A stretch of 6,822 bases of DNA from positions 1 to 6,822 of the forward strand of contig JBKPCR010000501.1 of assembly GCA_046727435.1 (NCBI GenBank), written 5' to 3'. Source of the DNA: CAVPRW01 sp046727435 [NCBI: bacterium] (GTDB taxonomy: Bacteria > Tectomicrobia > Entotheonellia > J063). Positions 1 to 5,130 of the stretch are shown piece after piece. Numbering within the stretch: position 1 is the stretch's first letter; each line of letters opens with the position of its first letter. The notes below the pieces were generated by a model. That model was given only the letters and a program-made list of their open reading frames with translations, made no database searches and was not told the DNA's origin. Position numbers and translations under genes: made by a program.

Positions 1-710
1 GCCCATAATGTGAGGGAGCGCTGCGGCCCGAGTCGGCCGACTGCGTTGTTCATTTGGGTCATCGTTTGTCCAGACTGGATACGCCGCTGCCATGCCTCGG
101 TCGAGTTCTTGAATTCGCCCAGTTCTTTCGGAACCGTGCGCGTCCCAATCGTGCCCAGCGCGTGACACGACATGCAGCCGAGGCTCTTGACGCTAGCCAG
201 CCAATCAGCTTGGCTCTTCATGTTTGCTGCCATGCCGTTACCGTCAGGCCCGGTGCCAGGGAACTCGCTCTTGGCCGGGATCTTGAGCATGGAATACCAG
301 TAGATCGCCGGGTAGTAGTCCGCCGCCGCGGCCGCATTCGGTGCCACCGCCGCCTGCAGGTTGAGGATCTTGCCGGGCACTGTCTGGACCTTGGGCGAAT
401 CGACGAGGCCGTAACCGCGCACCCACACGTGGTAATTCGCGTTCGGCAGATCAGGCATGACGTAACGCCCGCGATCGTCGGTGACCACGATCTTGGCGAA
501 TTTGGTGGGGAGGTCGGTGGTTTCTGCGATCACCCAGACGCCAGCTTCCGGCCCATTCGGCCCACCGACCACGCCGCCGAGATCGTTGTTGCCGATGCGG
601 AACGCCGGGTCTGTGCTCTGCTGGGCGTTCAGCCGGGTTGACGAGGCGGTCAGCAGCACGGCGATGGCGATCGCCATCAAGCCAATGTACAACCCTCGTG
701 TCGTCCTCAT
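1..710 (-). CDS. Exported c-type cytochrome with carboxypeptidase-regulatory-like domain (N-terminal part, runs off window)
   Basis: Reading from ATG at 710 the frame stays open to the window edge (236 codons), so the 3' end is missing. A strong AGGAG (718-722) lies 7 nt before the ATG. Residues 1-29 form a signal peptide: basic start, hydrophobic core at about 7-22, likely cleavage after LNA (27-29). Residues about 42-120 look like a carboxypeptidase-regulatory-like/CnaB beta-sandwich, with the typical D-D-R-G-R-Y at 78-83 followed by a YHVWVRGYG strand (93-101). Residues 179-183 are CMSCH, a single c-type heme attachment site, so the protein is probably periplasmic and heme-bearing. Related proteins known to me are around 700 residues and continue into a Vgb/streptogramin-lyase-like beta-propeller; that part lies outside the window and is inferred. 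The substrate is unknown. The gene faces away from the Uma2 gene, across a 465-nt gap. Confidence 0.85.
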   Translation of the reverse strand, partial: MRTTRGLYIGLMAIAIAVLLTASSTRLNAQQSTDPAFRIGNNDLGGVVGGPNGPEAGVWVIAETTDLPTKFAKIVVTDDRGRYVMPDLPNANYHVWVRGYGLVDSPKVQTVPGKILNLQAAVAPNAAAAADYYPAIYWYSMLKIPAKSEFPGTGPDGNGMAANMKSQADWLASVKSLGCMSCHALGTIGTRTVPKELGEFKNSTEAWQRRIQSGQTMTQMNNAVGRLGPQRSLTLW

Positions 711-1175
711 GTCCCCACTCCTTCTGTCCCTTCCTCCACAGTCTTCGGCAACCTGCACCAGCATCCAATGATCGGCAGTCGCCTCGCCCAAGAGTTGTCA
801 TGCGCGTATCATATCAAATCCGTAGCGATTGGGATCTTCATTCTGTGGTGCCTGCTGTGTGCTAGGCGCGGACATCAGGCGAAGCTTGGGCGATCCCATC
901 TCAACACTCGCGATTGACCAAAGCCGGGTGCGCTCGCAGCTATCCTCTTGAGTCGGTGCCTGCTTTTTGTTACGCCCTAAACTTGTATTGTCAAGTCGAT
1001 CTGGACTACATTGTGGAACGAGAATTTCCATGAAGAAAGGCGACCCGATATCCCCTCTCCTCCCTTTGTCAAAGGGGGGAACTCGCAGCGCAGAGCGATC
1101 TGTCGCAGGAGATCATGTGTACGAGTCTTGTGTGGTCTGCTTTGGAGCCTACCTATTGTAAGAAGGGGACCAGCC
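711..1175. other. Non-coding gap between two divergent genes
   Basis: No convincing gene was found in 465 nt; the open frames here resemble no family I recognise. It must hold the promoters of both the leftward cytochrome gene and the rightward Uma2 gene, but no clear -35/-10 pair was found. A weak inverted repeat ACTTG-N6-CAAGT (981-996) could be an operator. The only well-supported element is the fold-back repeat at about 1050-1086, listed separately. Confidence 0.6.
1050..1086. repeat. Fold-back dispersed repeat (CCCTTTG-T-CAAAGGG type)
   Basis: A perfect inverted repeat CCCTTTG (1062-1068) / CAAAGGG (1070-1076) has a one-base centre. It extends to an 11-bp stem at 1058-1080 with one T.G pair, and CCCCTCTCC lies on the left flank. 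Read as protein it gives the tell-tale S-P-P-F-V-K-G-G string, which is the spurious translation of a repeat scattered in many copies in several bacterial phyla. It lies about 90 nt upstream of the Uma2 start, so it may sit in the 5' leader of that gene. Only one copy is visible in this window, so its dispersed nature rests on general knowledge. Confidence 0.6.
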
Positions 1176-1721
1176 ATGAACGTCAAGAAGCCGGCCACGA
1201 TCGAGGACCTCTACGAGGTAGACGGCAAGGCCGAGCTGGTCAACGGGGAGATTGTCTTGGTGCCTCCGACGGGTGATGAACCGGGTTCTGCGGGTTTTGC
1301 GATTGCCGCGAGTCTCAGGGAGTGCGCACAGCAAAGGGGCCACGGCCGGGCATATCCGGAGGGGGTAGGGTTCCATGTGAACCTTCCGCATCGAGAATTA
1401 TTTAGTCCCGATGCCGCCTATCACATCGGCCTCCGCACCGGCATGCGATTTCTGGACGGCGCACCGATCTTTGCGGTCGAAGTGCGCAGCGAAGGTGACT
1501 ATGGCCCTGCCGCAGAGCAAGCCATGGCGCAGAAGCGCGCCGATTATTTCGCCTGCGGTAGCCTGGTGGTGTGGGATGTGGACTTGCTGAGCGCTGAGGT
1601 TGTAAAGGTGTATCGTGCCAGTGATCCCGACCACCCGACGAGCTATCGGTGTGGGGATATCGCCGAGGCGGAACCGGCAGTACCGGGGTGGCGGATGCCC
1701 GTTGACGATCTGTTTGCCTAG
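1176..1721 (+). CDS. Uma2-family PD-(D/E)XK endonuclease-like protein
   Basis: 181 residues, close to the normal Uma2 (DUF820) length of about 180-200. The ATG at 1176 is chosen because AAGGGG (1163-1168) lies 7 nt upstream and the family-type start (TIEDLYEVDGKAELVNGEIV, residues 8-27) follows at once. The open frame reaches back to 1011, but that extension translates the fold-back repeat and is spurious. Family landmarks: E20-L-V-N-G-E25 near the start, S-P-D79 in the middle, the core strand FAVEVRS (99-105, E102), then K120-R-A-D-Y-F and VVWDVD (131-136). D79, E102 and the following conserved polar residues form the predicted nuclease active site. Uma2 proteins are mostly of unknown role, often multicopy, and usually stand alone. 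This one has no partner gene. It converges on the YdjM-like hydrolase gene, with 72 nt between stops. It looks intact. Confidence 0.88.
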   Translation: MNVKKPATIEDLYEVDGKAELVNGEIVLVPPTGDEPGSAGFAIAASLRECAQQRGHGRAYPEGVGFHVNLPHRELFSPDAAYHIGLRTGMRFLDGAPIFAVEVRSEGDYGPAAEQAMAQKRADYFACGSLVVWDVDLLSAEVVKVYRASDPDHPTSYRCGDIAEAEPAVPGWRMPVDDLFA

Positions 1722-1731
1722 CGCACTCTAC

Positions 1732-1745
1732 TCGCGGCCCCGCGA
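1732..1745. terminator. GC-rich palindrome between convergent genes, possible weak bidirectional terminator
   Basis: TCGCGGccCCGCGA is a perfect palindromic stretch 10 nt after the Uma2 stop, in the 72-nt gap between convergent genes. It has no T-run on either side, so an intrinsic terminator is only a guess from position. A second short inverted repeat, GCTTGC-tt-GCAAGC (1802-1815), overlaps the last codons of the opposite gene. Confidence 0.2.
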
Positions 1746-1793
1746 TGCGATGCCTCTGACAGTATGCCTTGATCGTGAACCCTGGCGAGGCAG

Positions 1794-2321
1794 CTATGAG
1801 AGCTTGCTTGCAAGCGCCAAGATGATGACCACTGGACTCATGAGCAGGATCTCTCGTCTGATCGCTCGCAGATTCTGCCAACGCCCGCCCCTCATCTTGA
1901 CATGGTGGCGAGTCTTCCTGATGGTCACGCTCAGAAACCAGGGTCGCTCTGCCTGATATCGCCGACGGGAGAGGGGCCAGCCCATCAAGAGCCCGCGACC
2001 CGGAGTGAAATAATCAAGACCCACATGGGACGCGTACGCCACGAAGATCAGCCCAGCCCGCACAAGCCAAGGCATCGCAGACCATGTCCACAGCGACGCT
2101 CCGATCGCCGCCACGATGAAAGCAGCCACGATCGTATGGCTGGCGCCCCGATGGAAGGCACGGGGGTAACCGGTGAGGAGTCCCGGGATGAAATCGACAT
2201 CTGGCAGGTTGGCACTGATGAGGCAGCATGCCCAGGCCTCCCAGGCCTGGGGTATTCCAGGTGGAATGAGGGCAAGAGCGACGACACATCCTGCCAGCGT
2301 ATGACCAATCGGTGAGGGCAT
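1794..2321 (-). CDS. Membrane-bound metal-dependent hydrolase, YdjM/DUF457 family
   Basis: 175 residues. The protein has the layout of the YdjM (LexA-binding inner-membrane hydrolase, PF04307) family: MPSPIGHTLAG at the start with H7, LPDVDFIPG (39-47; D41, D43), HRGASH (57-62; H57, H62) and SHVGLDYF (98-105; H99, D103). These His/Asp residues are the expected metal ligands. Hydrophobic segments at about 9-20, 63-80, 85-98 and 158-171 point to an integral inner-membrane protein. The substrate is unknown for most members. A GTG at 2342 would add seven residues, but the ATG at 2321 has GGAGG 5 nt upstream and begins exactly at the conserved family N-terminus, so it is preferred. It lies on the same strand as the BON lipoprotein gene, which ends 383 nt upstream; that gap is long and structured, so the two are probably not a simple operon. 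Confidence 0.88.
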   Translation of the reverse strand: MPSPIGHTLAGCVVALALIPPGIPQAWEAWACCLISANLPDVDFIPGLLTGYPRAFHRGASHTIVAAFIVAAIGASLWTWSAMPWLVRAGLIFVAYASHVGLDYFTPGRGLLMGWPLSRRRYQAERPWFLSVTIRKTRHHVKMRGGRWQNLRAIRREILLMSPVVIILALASKLS

Positions 2322-2326
2322 CACTT

Positions 2327-2331
2327 CCTCC
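2327..2331 (-). promoter_or_regulatory. Shine-Dalgarno site fixing the start of the YdjM-like gene
   Basis: On the minus strand GGAGG is followed by AAGTG and then ATG at 2321. This spacing of 5 nt decides for the ATG over the upstream GTG at 2342. Confidence 0.75.
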
Positions 2332-2427
2332 GCAGCAATCACGTCATGACACTACCCGTATCGGCTCGCACGACGGAGATCCACTCGTGCCCAGGAGCCC
2401 TCCCTATGATAGCAGCAAGCGTGAGAC

Positions 2428-2483
2428 ATCCGCTAGGCGATAGCGGCCTGACCTGCCGATGGACAAGGCTCCCCGTAGCGGAT
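2428..2483. other. Three-arm inverted repeat with competing pairings
   Basis: CCGCTA (2430-2435) can pair with TAGCGG at 2441-2446 (6 bp, 5-nt loop). The slightly longer ATCCGCTA (2428-2435) can instead pair with TAGCGGAT at 2476-2483 (8 bp, 40-nt loop). The two pairings exclude each other. The set lies 107-162 nt upstream of the YdjM-like start, on its leader side. This is seen directly in the sequence; a regulatory function is only inference. Confidence 0.4.
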
Positions 2484-2569
2484 CTCCTGTGGGTGGTATG
2501 AGCAATGCCTGAGTTATCTGCACTCGCTTTTGAGGGCTGGGTTGGATGGCTCGGCGAGGGACATCTCCG

Positions 2570-2629
2570 GCAGGATGGTGGCAGGTAGCTCGCCACCATC
2601 CTGCTGAAGATTCTACTCTACCAGGATGG
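2570..2629. other. Strong stem-loop with a third, alternative arm
   Basis: A perfect 13-bp inverted repeat, GCAGGATGGTGGC (2570-2582) and GCCACCATCCTGC (2592-2604), encloses a 9-nt loop. A further copy of CAGGATGG at 2622-2629 can pair with CCATCCTG (2596-2603) in place of the first arm. No T-run follows on either strand, so it is not a classical intrinsic terminator. It lies about 100 nt downstream of the BON gene on the minus strand. It could be an mRNA 3'-end stem, an attenuator-like switch, or the remains of a short palindromic repeat. Confidence 0.5.
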
Positions 2630-2676
2630 AGACAATTTTATCCGTACATTTCGTGTCGTAGCGGTAGCTTCCTGGC

Positions 2677-2692
2677 CCTCGTCAAGACGGGG
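2677..2692 (-). terminator. Small stem-loop after the BON gene, weak terminator candidate
   Basis: On the minus strand CCCCGT-cttg-ACGAGG forms a 6-bp stem (one G.T pair) with a tetraloop. It starts 12 nt after the BON stop codon. There is no U-tract, so the position is the main argument. Confidence 0.25.
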
Positions 2693-2704
2693 ATGTGCTA
2701 CTGG

Positions 2705-3025
2705 CTAGCGTCTGATCACCAAGTTGCGAGCATCAACCACCCGGACTCCTTGGGTGCTTTGGGCCAACTGGATCGCCCTCTGACGCTCCTGCTCGCTCTT
2801 TACGATGCCGTTCAAGCTCACAGCGCCATTGGTGGTATCGACATCAATAGTTGACGCACTGACGACCGAGTCGGCTAACAAACTAGACTTCACCTTGGTG
2901 GTGATGGCGGTATCGTCGACGGCTTCGCCGACGCTCTGACGCCCAGTCATGGCTGTACAGCCCATGAGGATCAGCACCGCGATGACGATAGCCGTGTGTG
3001 TTTTGGCTAGATTCAATAGTTTCAT
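2705..3025 (-). CDS. Small BON-domain lipoprotein (OsmY-like)
   Basis: 106 residues. Residues 1-23 are a lipoprotein signal: K2 and K8, a hydrophobic run from about 12 to 20, and a lipobox L20-M-G-C23, so the mature protein should be acylated at C23 and anchored to a membrane facing the periplasm. Residues about 36-106 make one complete BON domain: the D-D-T-A-I-T-T-K-V-K-S-S-L-L helix (37-50), I-D-V-D-T-T-N-G-A-V-S-L-N-G (60-73) with its conserved Gly, and a final helix plus VVDARNLVI (96-104). BON domains bind phospholipid surfaces and are common in osmotic or envelope-stress proteins; which stress applies here is unknown. AGGAG (3035-3039) lies 9 nt before the ATG. The protein is a single-domain minimal form and looks intact. 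A CATGCG-CA-CGCATG palindrome lies about 140 nt upstream and may be a regulator site. Confidence 0.88.
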   Translation of the reverse strand: MKLLNLAKTHTAIVIAVLILMGCTAMTGRQSVGEAVDDTAITTKVKSSLLADSVVSASTIDVDTTNGAVSLNGIVKSEQERQRAIQLAQSTQGVRVVDARNLVIRR

Positions 3026-3660
3026 TGTTCCTTGCTCCTCTCTCGCGAATACGCCCTTCCGAACGGCCTAACCGCGAACTGCTAGCCCATAGATCACAAA
3101 CGCCCAGGCGTGGGTTCCATCCTCCGGCCGCTTCCCGAGGGCTCGATGGTATTCTACTACCTATCATGCGCACGCATGCTGCCCCTATGATAATGCAATG
3201 TCGATGCCCCTCTACCGGATACTAAGGTCTGCGTCAGCGGAGTACGGACACTTGAGTGCCGAAACGTCTAAGGCCGCCGAGGTAATAGAGCCACGGATGC
3301 AACCTCAGGGAATGGAGACGAGAGGATAGCGTTAGAATCGCTGCTTCGGGATCGGAAAAACCCCGCAGCTACCGCACTCATTATGAGAGGTGCACACGCT
3401 CTGCCTATCAATTTGAGAGGACCGTACAATAGGGTTCCCAGCGTGCCCAACTGAAGCCTCTCCCGTATAGCGCCCAGAAGGTCTGTGTTATAGTGAACGC
3501 TGGTGTGAGTTTTCACGGGAGGTTTCCTTCACAGCGACATACTGCTTCCGGTGCGAACGGCGCACCAATACCGTGCATGCCTTAACGACCGCTCTCAGAG
3601 TCCGCCTGGACGAAAAGGCGATCGGTATTTTTCCACAGCCCGCTTGAGGAGGAGTGACCC
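3026..3660. other. Long non-coding gap between divergent BON and GlcG-like genes
   Basis: No gene was found in 635 nt. The longest minus-strand open frame (3268-3516, 82 codons) has no ribosome binding site or recognisable motif and is taken as chance. The gap must carry the promoters of both flanking genes, but I could not find a convincing sigma-70 pair. Its length leaves room for an undetected small RNA or for decayed sequence. Confidence 0.5.
3165..3178. promoter_or_regulatory. Operator-like palindrome
   Basis: CATGCG-CA-CGCATG is a perfect 6+2+6 inverted repeat, about 140 nt upstream of the BON lipoprotein start. Its size and spacing suit a dimeric repressor or activator, but no specific regulator is recognised and chance cannot be excluded. 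Confidence 0.25.
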
Positions 3661-4077
3661 ATGCCTGATCGATCATCTCTGAGCTTTGGGCAGGTCCAGT
3701 CAGCCATGAAGGCCATGATTGACAAAGCCATGCAGACACCCGAGGAGCCCGTGGCCATGGCGATCGTAGACGACACGGGAAACCTCGTGGCCTACATCAA
3801 GATGGACAATCTCCGGCTGTTTAGCCGCCGTCACGCGCTCCGAAAGGCTTACACGGCCGCCATCGTAGGCCTAGATACGGGGGCTCATGCCCAGCGGCTA
3901 CATAGCCAGGGGAGAAGCATCAGCGAGTTGGGAGATCCCAATCTAACACATGGTCAGGGAGGTCTGGTGATCATGAAAGATGGCGTCATTCTGGGGGGCA
4001 TTGGCGTCGGTGGCTATCCCAGCGGTCAGCGGGATGAGGACCTAGCGCGCGTGGGCCTCCAGGCCATGAACTTGTAG
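3661..4077 (+). CDS. GlcG/HbpS-like protein (DUF336 family)
   Basis: 138 residues, the normal size for the GlcG/HbpS family (PF03928). The ATG at 3661 has AGGAGG (3647-3652) 8 nt upstream. Family landmarks in order: MAIVDDTGNLVAYIKMD (33-49), which is the conserved core strand pair; S55-R-R-H-A-L-R-K-A-Y-T-A-A (55-67); GGLVIMKDGVILGGIGVGG (100-118), the hallmark glycine-rich hairpin; and a final D125-E-D-L-A-R-V-G helix. Family members bind heme or small ligands, or act as accessory proteins of glycolate and other oxidation operons. No such operon is present here, so the role is open. There is no signal peptide, so it is expected in the cytoplasm. The gene is complete and is followed directly by the decayed-element region. 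Confidence 0.88.
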   Translation: MPDRSSLSFGQVQSAMKAMIDKAMQTPEEPVAMAIVDDTGNLVAYIKMDNLRLFSRRHALRKAYTAAIVGLDTGAHAQRLHSQGRSISELGDPNLTHGQGGLVIMKDGVILGGIGVGGYPSGQRDEDLARVGLQAMNL

Positions 4078-4097
4078 CGGAGGAGAGTAGTCTCCGC
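4077..4097 (+). terminator. Stem-loop overlapping the GlcG-like stop codon
   Basis: GCGGAG (4077-4082) pairs with CTCCGC (4092-4097), with a further G.T pair and a 7-nt loop. The stem begins on the last base of the TAG stop. No T-run follows, so it is a possible mRNA 3'-end structure rather than a firm terminator. Confidence 0.3.
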
Positions 4098-4244
4098 AAG
4101 GCTCGCTCCCCGGCGATCTCTGAGCTCGACTTTATCCATTTGATGATCAAGCAACACCAACAAGCGATTCCCGTCGTTGCCTACGGGGAGAGTTTATGGA
4201 GGTCGGGTAAAAGACGGGACATGCAAAAAAGTTCTCGCACCGAG

Positions 4245-4513
4245 AATCAATGGCTCACACCAGACGGCTTCCCTGCCTTGGGAAAATGGACAAAGTCGAG
4301 CTTAGTCGCCAGGGGGGAGGTCTCTCGTTGAGGCACACCTCATGGGCAGTCCCGGAGGATCGTCCCCAGACGGCATGGAATGAGCGGACTGAATTGGTCG
4401 AACGGCTCTTGGCAGCCTGTGAACTCTGCGGTTCGCAGGACCGGGTCCAGGTCCACCACAGAACGCCGCGGACTACAGGTTCAGCAAGGCAGCGAGGCTG
4501 CCTGCAACCATAA
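4245..4513 (+). pseudogene. Decayed C-terminal end of a group II intron reverse transcriptase/maturase (HNH domain)
   Basis: The frame starting near 4251 reads L-T-P-D-G ... K-S-S-L-V-A-R (to 4313), like the stretch just before the HNH domain in bacterial group II intron proteins. The next frame, from 4316, continues G-G-L-S-L-R, then T-A-W-N-E-R-T-E-L-V-E-R-L-L-A, C-E-L-C-G (4418 onward) and V-Q-V-H-H (ending 4459). These are the family's zinc Cys pair and HNH motif. Restoring one T in the six-G run (AGGTGGGGAGG for AGGGGGGAGG, 4311-4320) joins the frames into the usual V-A-R-W-G-G. One codon seems lost before CELCG, and after HH the frame breaks again: L-Q-V, normally a few residues downstream, appears in another frame at 4473. 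The reverse-transcriptase core and intron RNA domains V/VI are not seen, so this is a relic, not a mobile intron. Confidence 0.72.
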
Positions 4514-4959
4514 AGCCAGGCGTTTTTGTTTCGTAACGAACCTCCCCTCGTGTATAGATCTACCCACCATGTGTATGGCTGATCGGTTGGCTAACTCAAC
4601 AAATTTGGAAGACAATCTTCGACTTCCTCCGCCTTTCAATCTTCTTCGCTGCTTAATTGTGCGCACCCCCGCCTCTTTCCTCTTCCTCTTCTGTGCGCTT
4701 TTCAGGTGAACACTTCTAGAGACTTAGCTCCATCCGTCAGCCTGGCACAATCGTTGCCAGGGAAATGGATGGTATGACGGCCTGATCTTGCGGTTGAGTA
4801 TGCTCGAGATGCATGATCGCTGCGGGAGAGAATGCAAGAGGGGCGAACTGTGCCATGTGTGGTGCTTCAACATTCTCCGCATGCTCAAAGGCTACTTCAA
4901 AGGCACCGCTCTCTAGAGCTTCATACACGGGTCGGTAGTGATGGGATAGGAGAGATTCG
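4514..4959. other. Non-coding stretch between maturase relic and TIR fragment
   Basis: No gene was recognised in about 446 nt. A minus-strand open frame of 79 codons (4737-4976) lacks a ribosome binding site, overlaps the TIR start and matches nothing I know. A run of 21 pyrimidines (4672-4692) stands out. The stretch probably consists of eroded remains of earlier insertions. Confidence 0.45.
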
Positions 4960-5130
4960 ATGCCAAAAGTTCTCATTAGCCACAGTCATAAAGATGAGGA
5001 GCTCGCAAAGAGTCTTGTCGAGTTTGTGCGGTCGGCACTTGATCTGCCAAACGAAGAAATTCTCTGCACATCAGTCCCCGGCACTCAATTGGCATTCGGA
5101 AGCCCGATATCAGAGCAGCTATACGATTAA
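4960..5130 (+). pseudogene. Truncated TIR-domain protein (N-terminal 56 residues)
   Basis: ATG at 4960 with AGGAGA (4948-4953) 6 nt upstream opens a frame of 56 codons ending in TAA at 5128-5130. Residues 3-12 (K-V-L-I-S-H-S-H-K-D) are the classic bacterial TIR first strand and box 1 (F/L-I-S-H-S-x-K-D). E-E-I-L-C-T-S (32-38) is the second strand, and G41 with F-G-S-P-I-S-E-Q-L (46-54) matches the G-x-x-x-x-x-G ... I-x-x-x-L segment that follows. A full TIR domain needs about 130-150 residues, including the catalytic Glu of NADase-active members, which lies beyond the break. The piece therefore cannot be an active TIR NADase. The open frame and intact start suggest a recent break. Bacterial TIR proteins usually serve in anti-phage defence. 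The next sequence is the methyltransferase tail in a different frame. Confidence 0.75.

Larger units (their letters stand above)
2322..2704. other. Structured non-coding gap between two minus-strand genes
   Basis: No gene was recognised in these 383 nt. The short open frames on both strands have no family features. The gap is notable for inverted repeats, listed separately: a small stem just after the BON stop (2677-2692), a strong 13-bp stem (2570-2604) with a third matching arm, and a second three-arm set (2428-2483). It must contain the promoter of the YdjM-like gene unless the two genes are co-transcribed. No good -35/-10 pair was seen. Confidence 0.55.

Noticed and set aside
54-641. 195-codon plus-strand open frame across the cytochrome gene
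   Set aside because: It is the antisense shadow of a gene with a signal peptide, domain and CxxCH motif on the other strand. Its Arg/His-rich sequence is typical of GC-rich shadows.
978-1015. Possible promoter TTGTAT-18-TACATT upstream of the Uma2 gene
   Set aside because: The -35 box matches the consensus at only three of six positions, and the site would place the fold-back repeat in the leader without other support.
1011-1175. N-terminal extension of the Uma2 gene back to 1011
   Set aside because: The extension translates the fold-back repeat (S-P-P-F-V-K-G-G), and the ATG at 1176 has its own Shine-Dalgarno site and starts at the family N-terminus.
2228-2250. Tandem CCAGGCCT copies
   Set aside because: They lie inside the YdjM-like coding frame and encode a W-E-A-W stretch; simple codon repetition explains them.
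3268-3516. 82-codon minus-strand open frame in the gap before the GlcG-like gene
   Set aside because: No Shine-Dalgarno site, no motif, and a translation rich in chance-like residues.
4737-4976. 79-codon open frame on the minus strand, antisense to the start of the TIR gene
   Set aside because: No ribosome binding site, no recognised family, and it overlaps the well-supported TIR start. Its composition looks acceptable, so a real gene is not fully excluded.
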